From Thermus oshimai DSM 12092 (lineage in GTDB: Bacteria > Deinococcota > Deinococci > Deinococcales > Thermaceae): a DNA stretch of 64,000 nt. Made by a program: the position numbers and the translations under genes. Shown here piece after piece: positions 51,012 to 58,642 of this stretch; within the stretch, counting starts at the first letter, position 1, and each line of letters begins with the position of its first letter. The notes beneath the pieces were generated by a model. That model saw only the letters and a program-made list of their open reading frames with translations, made no database searches and had not been told where the DNA came from. The stretch covers positions 297,040 through 361,039 of the forward strand of contig NZ_KB890603.1 in NCBI RefSeq assembly GCF_000373145.1. Reading direction: 5' to 3'.

Positions 51012-51922
51012 GGGTGGCCTTTTTCGGCACGCCCCAGTGGGCGGTGCCCGTCCTGGAAGCCCTCCACGCCCACCACCCCGTGGTCCTGGTGGTGACCCAG
51101 CCCGACAAGCCCAAGGGCCGGGGCCTAAAGCCCACCCCGAGCCCCGTGGCGGAGCGGGCGGAGGCCCTGGGGCTTCCCGTCCTCAAGCCCGAGCGCCTAA
51201 AAGGGAACCAGGCCTTCCTCCAGGCCTTCAAAGAGGCCGCCCCCGAGGTGGCCGTCACCGCCGCCTACGGCAAGATCCTCCCCAAGGAGGTCCTGGAGGT
51301 CCCCCCCTACGGCTTCCTCAACCTCCACCCCTCCCTCCTCCCCAAGTACCGGGGCCCGGCCCCCGTGCAGTGGGCCCTCATCCGGGGGGAGAAGGAGACG
51401 GGGGTGTCCATCATGAAGACGGAGGAGGGCCTGGACACCGGGCCCCTCTACGCGGTCTATCGCACGGAGATCGGCCCCGAGGAGGACGCGGTGGCCCTTT
51501 CCGAGCGGCTTCGGGATAAGGGGATAGAGCTCCTTCTGGAGGTCCTGGAGAAGCTGCCCCACCTCACCCCCACCCCCCAGGAGGGGGAGCCCTCCTACGC
51601 CCCCCTCCTCACCAAGGAGGAGGGGCGGATCCGCTTTTCCGAAAGCGCGGAGGCCATCTACAACCGCCACCGGGGGGTGCAACCCTGGCCGGGGAGTTAC
51701 TTCTTCCACGGGGGAAAGCGGGTCCAGGTCTTGGCCCTGCGCCCGGAGCCCGGAGAGGGGGTTCCCGGGGTGGTCCTGGGGGTGGACCGGGAAGGGGTGC
51801 TGGTGGGGACGGGGAAGGGGCTCGTCCGCCTCCTCACCGTGAAGCCCGAGGGGCGGAGGCCCATGCCCGCGGCGGACTGGGCCCGGGGGTATGGGGTGGG
51901 CCCGGGCACGCGGCTAGAATAG
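51008..51922 (+). CDS. fmt: Methionyl-tRNA formyltransferase
   Basis: Fmt formylates initiator Met-tRNA using 10-formyl-tetrahydrofolate. The 304 residues show the formyltransferase core: VAFFGTPQWAVPVLEAL, NLHPSLLPKYRGPAPVQWAL (catalytic Asn/His) and EEGLDTGP (catalytic Asp). A C-terminal beta-barrel (about 205-304) binds the tRNA. The start overlaps the def stop (ATGA), the conserved def-fmt pairing. A weak hairpin (AGCTTGG-GGG-CCAAGCT, 51964-51980) lies beyond the stop. Confidence 0.97.
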   Translation: MRVAFFGTPQWAVPVLEALHAHHPVVLVVTQPDKPKGRGLKPTPSPVAERAEALGLPVLKPERLKGNQAFLQAFKEAAPEVAVTAAYGKILPKEVLEVPPYGFLNLHPSLLPKYRGPAPVQWALIRGEKETGVSIMKTEEGLDTGPLYAVYRTEIGPEEDAVALSERLRDKGIELLLEVLEKLPHLTPTPQEGEPSYAPLLTKEEGRIRFSESAEAIYNRHRGVQPWPGSYFFHGGKRVQVLALRPEPGEGVPGVVLGVDREGVLVGTGKGLVRLLTVKPEGRRPMPAADWARGYGVGPGTRLE

Positions 51923-51992
51923 GGGCGGGTGGCGTCCCCGAGGCGTTTAGGCGCCCTCCCCGTAGCTTGGGGGCCAAGCTTCGGTGGGGTAT

Positions 51993-53687
51993 TTAAAACT
52001 CCTCGTCCCACTCCACGATGGTCTCGCTGGTGAGGGTGGTGGAGGGAAGCCTCTCCGCGGTGGGGGCCACCTCCGCCCCCCGCTCCTTCAGGAGGCCGAA
52101 CTGGGCGGCGATGCCCCTAAGCCCCGCGGTGGCCAGGACCACCACCAAAAAGACGCTGAACCCCCAGGCCAGGTAGGGCACCAACCCCTCGCCGATGGAG
52201 AGGTAGGTGAGGAGGCCCATCCAGGGCAGGCCCCCGTAGCTGGCCATGAGAGAGCCGAAGTAGGAGAGCCCTTCCGCGAGGATGGGGAGGAAGAGGAAGA
52301 GGAAGGCCAGGGCCAGGAGGTTCCAGTAGACGTTCCGCCCCCCGAAGGTGAGCCGGATGAGGTAGAGGGGGAAGAAGGCCAGCACCCCCACCAGCAGGAA
52401 GAACACGGCCCGGGGGATACCGGTCAAGAGGAGGACCAGGTTGCTTTGGAGGACGTGCCAGAGGCCCAGCGTGTCCCCGAAGAGCCGCTCCTCCGCCTCT
52501 TGGACCTCCGCCAGGAGCACCGCCAGGTCCACGGTGCGCAGGGCGGGGGCCGCGCTCAGGTGCTGGAAGAGCCGGTCCAGCCTCGAGGCCACGTCCGGGG
52601 CGTAGCTCTCCACCAGGGGCATCACCTTAAGCCGGTAGCGGCTGTAGGCGTAGTTGACGTAAAGCCGGGCCCGCTCGCTCTGCCCGGCCTGGGTGTAGAG
52701 CTGGGCCTGGGCCACGGCGCTCCGCACCTCGTCCAGGGTGGGCAGCCATTCCACCAAGGAGGGGTAGCCCAGGGTGGCCAGGACCTTGCCCACCTTGGCC
52801 TGCACCTCGGGGTCCACGCGGAGGAAGGAGACCTCTTCCCTGAGCCCCTCCGGGAGGTCCTCGGCGGGCAGGGGTAGGGCGGGAGAGGGGGTGGATGGGG
52901 CGGGACTAGGGGATGCGGAGGGGGGTTGGCTTGGGGGGGTGGCGGCCTGGGGTTGCGGGCTTGAAGGCGCGGAGGTCTGGGGCTGGGGCTTGGGGCTTGG
53001 CTGGAGGCCCTTCCGCCAGGCCAGGGTTTTCTCCCTCAAGGCGGCCACCTCCGCCCGGAAGGGTTCCCCCCCGGAGACCTTGGCCAGGGCCTGGACGAAG
53101 TCTTGGGCCTTGAGGGTGCTCTGGGGGCTGTCCTGGATCACCAGGTAGCGGGCGTAGGCCCGGGCCAGGGCCAGGTAGGCCTCGGGCCTCGAGGCAGCGC
53201 TCAGGGAGCGGCCCAGATCCTCGGCCATGGCCTGGAGGTAGTGGGCCTCCAGGAGGCGGCGCGCCCCTTCGGGGGGGAGGGAGCGGACCCCCTGCACCAG
53301 GGGTTGGGGCAGGCCCGTGGCCCGGGCCAGGCGCCCGAGGAGGGCCGCCCTTTCCTCCCCCGTACCGCTTAAGAATCCGTCCAGGAGGGCCTTGCCCAAG
53401 AGGTGGCGCACCAGGAGGAGACGGGCCTCGAGGTCCGCCCGGCTCTTCCGGAGAAGGGCCTGCCGGGCCTCCTGCAGGTTCAAAAGGGCCGCGTCCCGCA
53501 GGACAGGGGGCAAGACCTCCCCCTCCTGCCTTAGAAGGCTTTGGGCCTGCTCCAAAGCGGGAAGGGCTTGGTTTTGGGCCTCGATCCGCACCTGGCCCAG
53601 GGCGCTTTCCAGGCGATCGTAAAGCTCAGGCAGGGGTGCGGCCAGGGCCAGGGCCAGCCAAAGGAAGAGCGCTACGCCTCGTTTCAT
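51993..53687 (-). CDS. Hypothetical envelope protein: signal peptide, helical domain, Pro/Ser/Gln linker, C-terminal membrane helices
   Basis: The 564-residue protein is not recognised. It has a signal peptide (1-17), a helical extracytoplasmic domain (about 18-230; many Leu/Ala/Arg heptads), a low-complexity Pro/Ser/Gln linker (about 231-278) and a second helical domain (about 280-410). Four or five membrane helices follow (about 425-445, 448-465, 472-498, 503-540), then a short cytoplasmic tail ending TIVEWDEEF. The layout suggests a mechanosensor, channel or signal-transmitting protein. It is co-transcribed with the roadblock-type gene (4-bp ATGA overlap). Confidence 0.8.
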   Translation of the reverse strand: MKRGVALFLWLALALAAPLPELYDRLESALGQVRIEAQNQALPALEQAQSLLRQEGEVLPPVLRDAALLNLQEARQALLRKSRADLEARLLLVRHLLGKALLDGFLSGTGEERAALLGRLARATGLPQPLVQGVRSLPPEGARRLLEAHYLQAMAEDLGRSLSAASRPEAYLALARAYARYLVIQDSPQSTLKAQDFVQALAKVSGGEPFRAEVAALREKTLAWRKGLQPSPKPQPQTSAPSSPQPQAATPPSQPPSASPSPAPSTPSPALPLPAEDLPEGLREEVSFLRVDPEVQAKVGKVLATLGYPSLVEWLPTLDEVRSAVAQAQLYTQAGQSERARLYVNYAYSRYRLKVMPLVESYAPDVASRLDRLFQHLSAAPALRTVDLAVLLAEVQEAEERLFGDTLGLWHVLQSNLVLLLTGIPRAVFFLLVGVLAFFPLYLIRLTFGGRNVYWNLLALAFLFLFLPILAEGLSYFGSLMASYGGLPWMGLLTYLSIGEGLVPYLAWGFSVFLVVVLATAGLRGIAAQFGLLKERGAEVAPTAERLPSTTLTSETIVEWDEEF

Positions 53688-54301
53688 CCGCCAACCTCCG
53701 TGGGCGTGGTGATCCGCCTCAGGGCGTGGAGCAAACGGCCGATGTTGGCCTCCTTGCGGGCCATGACCCCCACATACCCCCCTTCCAGGGGCCTGAGGGC
53801 CACGAGCCCCTGGGGCAGAAGGGCGTAGAAGGCGCGGTAGCCTTGCCTTCCCAAAAGGAAGTGCACGGCCTCAAAAGGCGGGGCCTCTCCGGCGAGGAGC
53901 TCCTCCCGCCCCCTCTGGCCCACCACCACCACCCCCAAAACCCCCTCCAGCCGGGCCAGGCGGCGGGCCAGGGCGTGGCGCGCCTCGGGGTTTTCCAGGT
54001 CCACCACCTCCGGGGGGAGGTTTGCCTCCTCTTCCTCTTCCGCTTCCTCTTCGGCCACCTGGGGGGCCAGGGCCTTCAGCTCCCCGATGAGGCGCTTGAG
54101 CTCCCGGGGCATCTCCCTGAAAGGCAGAAGAGCTTTAAGCTCCTGCCATAGCGGGCCTTCCAGAAACCGGGCCCATTCCCAAGGCGAGGAGGGAAGGGGC
54201 CCCTTAGCGGCTTTCAGGAGCAGGTTTCTCGCCGCTTGGGGGGAAAGATACCGGGTCAGGATTTCCAAAACGGCCTCTTCCATAGGCTTGGGGCTTGCCA
54301 A
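53684..54301 (-). CDS. Roadblock/LC7-like domain protein
   Basis: The 205-residue protein has a helical N-terminal part, a run of acidic residues (AEEEAEEEEEA, about 84-94) and a C-terminal alpha/beta domain (about 112-195; GVLGVVVVGQRG, AVHFLLG, GLVALRPLEGGYVGVMARKEANIGRLLHALRRI). The last part has the strand-strand-helix pattern of roadblock/LC7 (MglB-like) proteins, which regulate small GTPases. No GTPase is adjacent. The start is TTG 54301 (GAGG 5 nt before it); ATG 54283 is an alternative without a ribosome site. It overlaps the membrane-protein gene by 4 bp. Confidence 0.7.
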   Translation of the reverse strand: MASPKPMEEAVLEILTRYLSPQAARNLLLKAAKGPLPSSPWEWARFLEGPLWQELKALLPFREMPRELKRLIGELKALAPQVAEEEAEEEEEANLPPEVVDLENPEARHALARRLARLEGVLGVVVVGQRGREELLAGEAPPFEAVHFLLGRQGYRAFYALLPQGLVALRPLEGGYVGVMARKEANIGRLLHALRRITTPTEVGG

Positions 54302-54356
54302 TTCACCCTCTAGAGTGTACCATAACCGTTGGCCCGAGGGTTCGGGCCCCTTCCGC

Positions 54357-54430
54357 TGGGGTGTCGTCTAACGGCAGGACAGCGGACTCTGGATCCGCCG
54401 GTCGTGGTTCGAGTCCACGCACCCCAGCCA
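54357..54430 (+). tRNA. tRNA-Gln (anticodon CTG)
   Basis: A cloverleaf can be drawn: acceptor TGGGGTG/CACCCCA, D arm with GGCAGGAC, anticodon stem GCGGA/TCCGC with loop CTCTGGA (anticodon CTG), T loop TTCGAGT and encoded CCA. A small hairpin (54331-54348) precedes it. Confidence 0.95.
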
Positions 54431-54436
54431 AAACCC

Positions 54437-54511
54437 GGCCCCATCGACTAGCGGTTAGGTCACCGCCCTTTCAAGGCGGCGGCGGGGGTTCGAATCCCCC
54501 TGGGGTCACCA
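54437..54511 (+). tRNA. tRNA-Glu (anticodon TTC)
   Basis: Acceptor GGCCCCA/TGGGGTC, anticodon stem CCGCC/GGCGG with loop CTTTCAA (anticodon TTC), T loop TTCGAAT and encoded CCA. It lies 6 bp after tRNA-Gln, so the two share a transcript. Confidence 0.96.
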
Positions 54512-54531
54512 AACGGTCCGAGCCGCACCGC

Positions 54532-54607
54532 GGCCCCATCGTCTAGAGGCCTAGGACACGGCCCTCTCAAGGCCGAGACGGGGGTTCGAATCCCCCTGGG
54601 GTCACCA
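54532..54607 (+). tRNA. tRNA-Glu (anticodon CTC)
   Basis: Acceptor GGCCCCA/TGGGGTC, anticodon stem CGGCC/GGCCG with loop CTCTCAA (anticodon CTC), T loop TTCGAAT and encoded CCA. It covers GAG, a very common Glu codon in this GC-rich window. Confidence 0.96.
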
Positions 54608-54631
54608 GCGCGGCTCGGATCGGCTTTTCCC

Positions 54632-54660
54632 TTGACGCTTCCTCCCTTTTCCGGCAAACT
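54632..54660 (+). promoter_or_regulatory. Possible trxB promoter
   Basis: TTGACG (54632-54637), a 17-bp spacer and CAAACT (54655-54660); the -10 box is imperfect. The predicted leader is about 55 nt. Confidence 0.4.
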
Positions 54661-54672
54661 GGACCTGCTGAT

Positions 54673-54716
54673 ACCCCCTCCTGGTATATGGGGGTGTAGG
54701 GTGATGGATAGGAGGG
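54673..54716 (+). promoter_or_regulatory. Alternative hairpins in the trxB leader
   Basis: CCCTCCT (54676-54682) can pair with AGGAGGG (54710-54716), the trxB ribosome site. ACCCCC (54673-54678) can instead pair with GGGGGT (54690-54695). The two structures share bases and exclude each other, so the leader may switch. Confidence 0.4.
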
Positions 54717-54720
54717 AACC

Positions 54721-55701
54721 ATGGAGTTTACCCTGACCGGTCTGGCGGGCGGCGCCCAAAGCGAGGAGCGGTACGACGTGGTCATCATCGGTGGGGGGCC
54801 TGCGGGTCTCACCGCGGGGATTTACACGGGCCGGGGCGGGCTCAAGACCGTCATCGTGGAAAAGGGCCTGCCCGGGGGGCAGATCGCCCAGACGGACGAG
54901 GTGGAGAACTACCCTGGCTTCCCCGAGGGCATCTCCGGCCCCGAGCTGGCGAGCCGCATGGTGCAGCAGGCGGAGAAGTTCGGGGCCAAGATCGTCATGG
55001 ATGAGGTCCTGGGGGTGGAGAAGTCGGAGGAGGGCTTTCTGGTGCGGGGGTTTGAGCGGAACTACCCCGCCCGGGCGGTGATCATCGCCACCGGGGCCAC
55101 CCCCAGGAAGCTCGGGGTTCCCGGGGAGGAGCGGTTTTACGGCCGGGGGGTTTCCACCTGCGCCACCTGCGACGGGTTCTTCTACCGGGACAAAGAGGTG
55201 GTGGTGGTGGGCGGGGGGGACGCGGCGGTGGAGGAGGGGCTGTTCCTCACCAAGTTCGCCCGCAAGGTGACCCTGGTCCACCGCCGGGACGAGCTTAGGG
55301 CCAACAAGGTGGCCCAGGCCCGGGCCTTCCAGAACCCCAAGATGCACTTCCTCTTTTCCCACATCGTCACCGAGGTGCTGGGGGAGGAGAACGTCACCGG
55401 GGTGCGCCTCAAGAACCTGAAGACGGGGGAGGAGTACGTCTACCCCACGGACGGGGTCTTCGTCTTCATCGGCCACGAGCCCAACACCGCCTTCCTCAAG
55501 GGGGTGGTGGAGCTCAGGCCCGACGGCTACATCGCGGTGCGGGACGAGGTCTTCACCTCCGTGCCCGGGATCTTCGCCGCGGGGGACGTGGCGGACCCCA
55601 TTTACCGCCAGCTCACCACCAGCGTGGGGGCGGGCACCCGGGCGGCCATGATGGCCGAGCGCTACCTCTCGGGGCACGGGGAGGCGGTGCACGCGGGTTA
55701 A
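54721..55701 (+). CDS. trxB: Thioredoxin reductase (TrxB-type pyridine nucleotide-disulfide oxidoreductase)
   Basis: The 326-residue flavoprotein has an FAD-binding [15 protein letters not shown] (about 24-38), the redox pair CATC (about 143-146; [14 protein letters not shown]), an NAD(P)H-binding [13 protein letters not shown] and the C-terminal FAD motif [10 protein letters not shown]. It passes electrons to thioredoxin. The 15-residue N-terminal extension before the first strand is unusual but follows the ribosome site AGGAGGG. The coenzyme loop HRRDELRA has two Arg, as in NADPH-using enzymes. Confidence 0.93.
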   Translation: MEFTLTGLAGGAQSEERYDVVIIGGGPAGLTAGIYTGRGGLKTVIVEKGLPGGQIAQTDEVENYPGFPEGISGPELASRMVQQAEKFGAKIVMDEVLGVEKSEEGFLVRGFERNYPARAVIIATGATPRKLGVPGEERFYGRGVSTCATCDGFFYRDKEVVVVGGGDAAVEEGLFLTKFARKVTLVHRRDELRANKVAQARAFQNPKMHFLFSHIVTEVLGEENVTGVRLKNLKTGEEYVYPTDGVFVFIGHEPNTAFLKGVVELRPDGYIAVRDEVFTSVPGIFAAGDVADPIYRQLTTSVGAGTRAAMMAERYLSGHGEAVHAG

Positions 55702-55704
55702 GTA

Positions 55705-55732
55705 CCCCACCGCAGCGAACGCTTTGGTGGGG
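55705..55732 (+). terminator. Putative hairpin terminator after trxB
   Basis: CCCCACC (55705-55711) pairs with GGTGGGG (55726-55732), with an inner AGCG/CGCT stem. No U-tract follows directly, so termination is uncertain. Confidence 0.45.
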
Positions 55733-55757
55733 GCGTGAACCCCTTTTCCCATCCCAG

Positions 55758-57017
55758 GTGGGGCGCTGTCCTGGAAGGGTTAAGCTGGCCCTACCCCTTC
55801 TCCGGCGCTGGGCGGGGGTGGCCCTTGCCCTCCTCCTGGGCTCCGGTTCGGCCCAGGTCCTCTACCTCCCCCTGGACGACCGCCCACCCAACTGGGGCCC
55901 CTGCCGCTACGGCCTGGTCCTTTGCCCGCCCAGGGCCTCCTACCGGGGTCCTCAAGGGGCGGACCTCCCTCTCCTTCGGGCTTGGCTCCTCTCCACCCCC
56001 GGGGAGGCCCTGGTGGGGAGCCTGGACGCCCTGGCCTACGGGGGGCTTCTCCAAAGCCGCCACCTTCCCCTCCCCCCGGAGGACGCCTTGGCCCGGCTGG
56101 GGCCCCTCCTCTCCTGGAAGGCGCGGTATGGGGGACGGCTTTACCTCTATGGGGTCATCCCCCGCTGGGACGCCACCCAGAGGGGCAGGAACCTGGAGGT
56201 CCTCCGGGGGGTGGCCTCCTTTGGGGGCCTCGGGGGGGTCTACCTCGAGGCCTCCTGGGACGACGCGGTGCAGCGTTCCCCGGCCCTGGCGGAGGCCCGC
56301 CGCCTCCCGTACCCCACCCGTCCCGGGGCGGACGAGGCGGGGCAGGTCCTCCTCCTCCGGGCCTTAAGGCCGGGGCTTAAGGTGGCCGTGGCCTACGAGG
56401 ACCCCGCCCTGGCCGGGCGGACCACCCCGTATGAGGGCCTCCCCCTCGCGGAGACGGTGGCCCGGCTTTTGGCAAGCGCCGGGGCGGAGGCCGTGCCCCT
56501 TTCTGAGGGCCCGGATCTGGTCCTTTACCTCTACGGGGGGCTTAACCCCAGGAAGGCCCTTCTGGACCTCCTCCGCCTCATGGGGGGGCACCGGGTGGCC
56601 CTGGCGGACCTATCCCGGGTGAACCGGGGCGACCCTCGGCTGGCGGAAGGCCTGCTCGCCCTGGGGCTTTTCCCCCGCCTGGCCGCCTACGCCGCCTGGG
56701 GCACCCCGGCCAACAACCTGGGAAGCGCCCTGGCCCAGGGGGGGCTTTTCCTGGGAGACGAGGAGGGGCGAAAGGCGCGGCTCTTTGAGGCCTACTTCGC
56801 CTACTGGTGGGGGGAAGTGGGGCGGCCTTGGGTCAGGGCCCGCTTTCCCGAGCCCCTTCCCGAGGAAGCCAGGGAGGCCGCCCGGCTCTTCCAGCCCGTG
56901 CCCTGGGAAGGGGGGGTCTTGGAGCTTTCCGCCCTGGCCTTCCCCTGGGGCCGGAGCTTTGAGGCGGAAGGGGCGCTCTCCTGGCGTCCCCTGCCCGGGG
57001 AAAGGCCAAGCCCTTAG
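55758..57017 (+). CDS. DUF4127 family protein with signal peptide
   Basis: The 419-residue protein matches DUF4127: LYLPLDDRPPNW right after the signal peptide, DALAYGGLLQSR, YGVIPRWDAT, VAYEDPALAGRTTPYEG, LYLYGGLNPRKALL and WGTPANNLGSALAQGG. The family's function is unknown; the Asp/Arg/Asn-rich conserved motifs suggest an extracytoplasmic hydrolase, possibly acting on cell-wall sugars. The start is GTG 55758; the basic N terminus (RCPGRVKLALPLLRRW) and the hydrophobic core to about residue 32 form a signal peptide. Its stop codon overlaps that of prfB. Confidence 0.82.
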   Translation: MGRCPGRVKLALPLLRRWAGVALALLLGSGSAQVLYLPLDDRPPNWGPCRYGLVLCPPRASYRGPQGADLPLLRAWLLSTPGEALVGSLDALAYGGLLQSRHLPLPPEDALARLGPLLSWKARYGGRLYLYGVIPRWDATQRGRNLEVLRGVASFGGLGGVYLEASWDDAVQRSPALAEARRLPYPTRPGADEAGQVLLLRALRPGLKVAVAYEDPALAGRTTPYEGLPLAETVARLLASAGAEAVPLSEGPDLVLYLYGGLNPRKALLDLLRLMGGHRVALADLSRVNRGDPRLAEGLLALGLFPRLAAYAAWGTPANNLGSALAQGGLFLGDEEGRKARLFEAYFAYWWGEVGRPWVRARFPEPLPEEAREAARLFQPVPWEGGVLELSALAFPWGRSFEAEGALSWRPLPGERPSP

Positions 57018-58112
57018 GTGGGCTCCTCCTCCAAGGGGGCCTGGCGGAGCCCCGCCTTCCACTCCAACCCCGCCCAGATGAAGGGCTCCAGGTCCCCATC
57101 CAGGACGTTTTGGGGATCGTGGCGCATGAGGCCCGTGCGGTGGTCCTTCACGTACTGCTTGTCCAGGACGTAGCTCCGGATCTGGCTTCCCCACTCAATG
57201 GGCCGCACCTCGCCCCGAAGCTTCCTCAGTTCCTCCTGCTTCTTCCGCCACTCCAGCTCAAAAAGCCGGGAGCGGAGGACCTTCAGGGCCAGCTCCTTGT
57301 TCTTGATCTGGCTCCTCGTGGTCTGGCAGGTGACGGTGATCCCCGTGGGCAGGTGGACGATGCGCACCGCGCTGTCCGTGGTGTTCACCCCCTGGCCCCC
57401 GTGGCCCTGGGAGCGGAAGACGTCGATCCTGAGGTCCTCCGGGCGGATGACCACCTCCACGCTGCTGTCCACCTCGGGCATGACCTCCACCCCGGCGAAG
57501 GAGGTGTGGCGGCGGCCCGAGGCGTCAAAGGGGGAGGGGCGGACCAGGCGGTGGACCCCGGCCTCGGGGGCCAGGAGGCCGTAGGCGTTCTCCCCCCGGA
57601 CGATGATCTGGGCGTAGTCAATCCCCGCCTCCGCGCCCGGGGTGATGTCCACCACCTCCACCTGGAACCCCTTCCGCTCGGCGAAGCGGGTGTACATCCT
57701 TAAGAGCATCTCCGCCCAGTCGCAGGCCTCCGTGCCCCCGGCCCCCGGCTGGATGGTGAGGATGGCGTTCTTCTCCGCGTGGGGGAAGGCGAGGAGGGTT
57801 TCGTGGTAAAGCTCCTCCACCTTCCGCCCCACTTCCTCTAGCTCCGGGGCCAGGGCCTCCCGCTCCTCCGGGGGAAGCTCCTCGTAGAGCTCCAAAAGCC
57901 CCTGGAGGTCGTCCTTAAGGCCCCGGTAGGTCTCCACCACCCGCCTTAGGCGGGCGGCCTCCTGGCTCACCCTTCTCGCCTCCTCGGGGTTCTGCCAGAG
58001 GCTCGGGTCTTCCAGGCGGGGTTCCAGTTCCTTTAGGCGGGCTTCCTTGCCGGGGATGTCAAAGATACCCCCGGAGGTTTTCCAGGCGTTCGCTGAGGAG
58101 CTTCAGGTCCAT
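57014..58112 (-). CDS. prfB: Peptide chain release factor 2 (programmed +1 frameshift)
   Basis: RF2 ends translation at UGA and UAA. The first frame from ATG 58112 gives 17 residues, MDLKLLSERLENLRGYL, and meets TGA at 58059-58061. A +1 shift at CTT TGA C continues as DIPGKEARLKELE to the stop at 57014, in all 365 residues, the family length. The SPF codon-recognition motif (RPSPFDASG) and the catalytic GGQ (GHGGQGVNTTDSAV) are present. A TATACT box lies 9 nt before the ATG. Annotations that ignore the shift lose the N terminus. Confidence 0.96.
58058..58073 (-). promoter_or_regulatory. prfB programmed +1 frameshift site
   Basis: On the minus strand CGGGGGTATCTTTGAC (58073-58058) differs from the E. 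coli site only in its first base. It has an internal Shine-Dalgarno-like GGGGG, the slippery CTT, the in-frame TGA and a following C that weakens termination. Low RF2 favours the shift, giving autoregulation. Confidence 0.95.
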
Positions 58113-58121
58113 ACCCTTCCC

Positions 58122-58127
58122 AGTATA
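58122..58127 (-). promoter_or_regulatory. -10 box of prfB
   Basis: On the minus strand TATACT lies 9 nt before ATG 58112. Confidence 0.5.
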
Positions 58128-58156
58128 GGGGTGGGGAGGTCTGGGCACAAGCACCC

Positions 58157-58185
58157 TTGAAGGAACTGCGCTCAGGTTATATGAT
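58157..58185 (+). promoter_or_regulatory. Promoter of the 148-aa hypothetical gene
   Basis: TTGAAG (58157-58162), a 17-bp spacer and TATGAT (58180-58185); the ATG follows 9 nt after the -10 box. Confidence 0.65.
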
Positions 58186-58194
58186 AAAGAAGCT

Positions 58195-58641
58195 ATGGAG
58201 CTGGAGAAGCTGGCCGCTGGCCTCAAGGACACCTACCCGGAGGGGGTGGTGGGCGAGCGGGAAAGCCTGGTCGCCCTCCTGGTGGCGAGGGGGTACCCCC
58301 ACCCCCAGGCCCAGGAGCTGGCCCGGGCCCTCGAGGCCCAGGGGTACGCCCACTTCCTGCCCGGGGAACGGCCCCGCTGGGCCTTCACCCGCCGTCCGGT
58401 GGACCTTAAGGCCCTCATGCGGGCCCTGGACCGGGAGTACGCGGAGTTCGTGGGGGAAGGGGACGAGGAGGAGGAGGCCCTGGCCTTCCTCGCGGCCCGC
58501 CTGGAAGGGGATCGGGAGGTGGCCAAGGAGGTGCTGGAGGCCTTGAGGAGCGCGGGCTACGTGGAAAGGGCCTACAGCCCCGAGCTCCTCAGGGACCGCT
58601 TCTTCTTCCGCTTCCCGGAGGCCCTTCGCCTTTGGGCCTAG
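58195..58641 (+). CDS. Hypothetical protein (148 aa)
   Basis: I do not recognise a family. The protein is charged and helical, with no membrane segment. A central basic, aromatic segment (HFLPGERPRWAFTRRPVDL, about 53-71) is followed by acidic helices (YAEFVGEGDEEEEALAFL). The final part (about 105-148; VLEALRSAGYVERAYS, RDRFFFRFPEALRL) looks like a winged-helix-type tail but this is weak. It has its own promoter and ends one base before the convergent murA stop. Confidence 0.7.
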   Translation: MELEKLAAGLKDTYPEGVVGERESLVALLVARGYPHPQAQELARALEAQGYAHFLPGERPRWAFTRRPVDLKALMRALDREYAEFVGEGDEEEEALAFLAARLEGDREVAKEVLEALRSAGYVERAYSPELLRDRFFFRFPEALRLWA

Positions 58642-58642
58642 T

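Noticed and set aside
54437..54607. The two similar tRNA-Glu genes as a mobile-element repeat or attachment site
   Set aside because: They are distinct isoacceptors (TTC and CTC); likeness is confined to the acceptor and T arms as expected, and no integrase is near.
55735..56367. Alternative plus-strand frame across the DUF4127 gene
   Set aside because: Arg/Pro/Ser-rich frame-shifted translation; the DUF4127 frame carries all conserved motifs.
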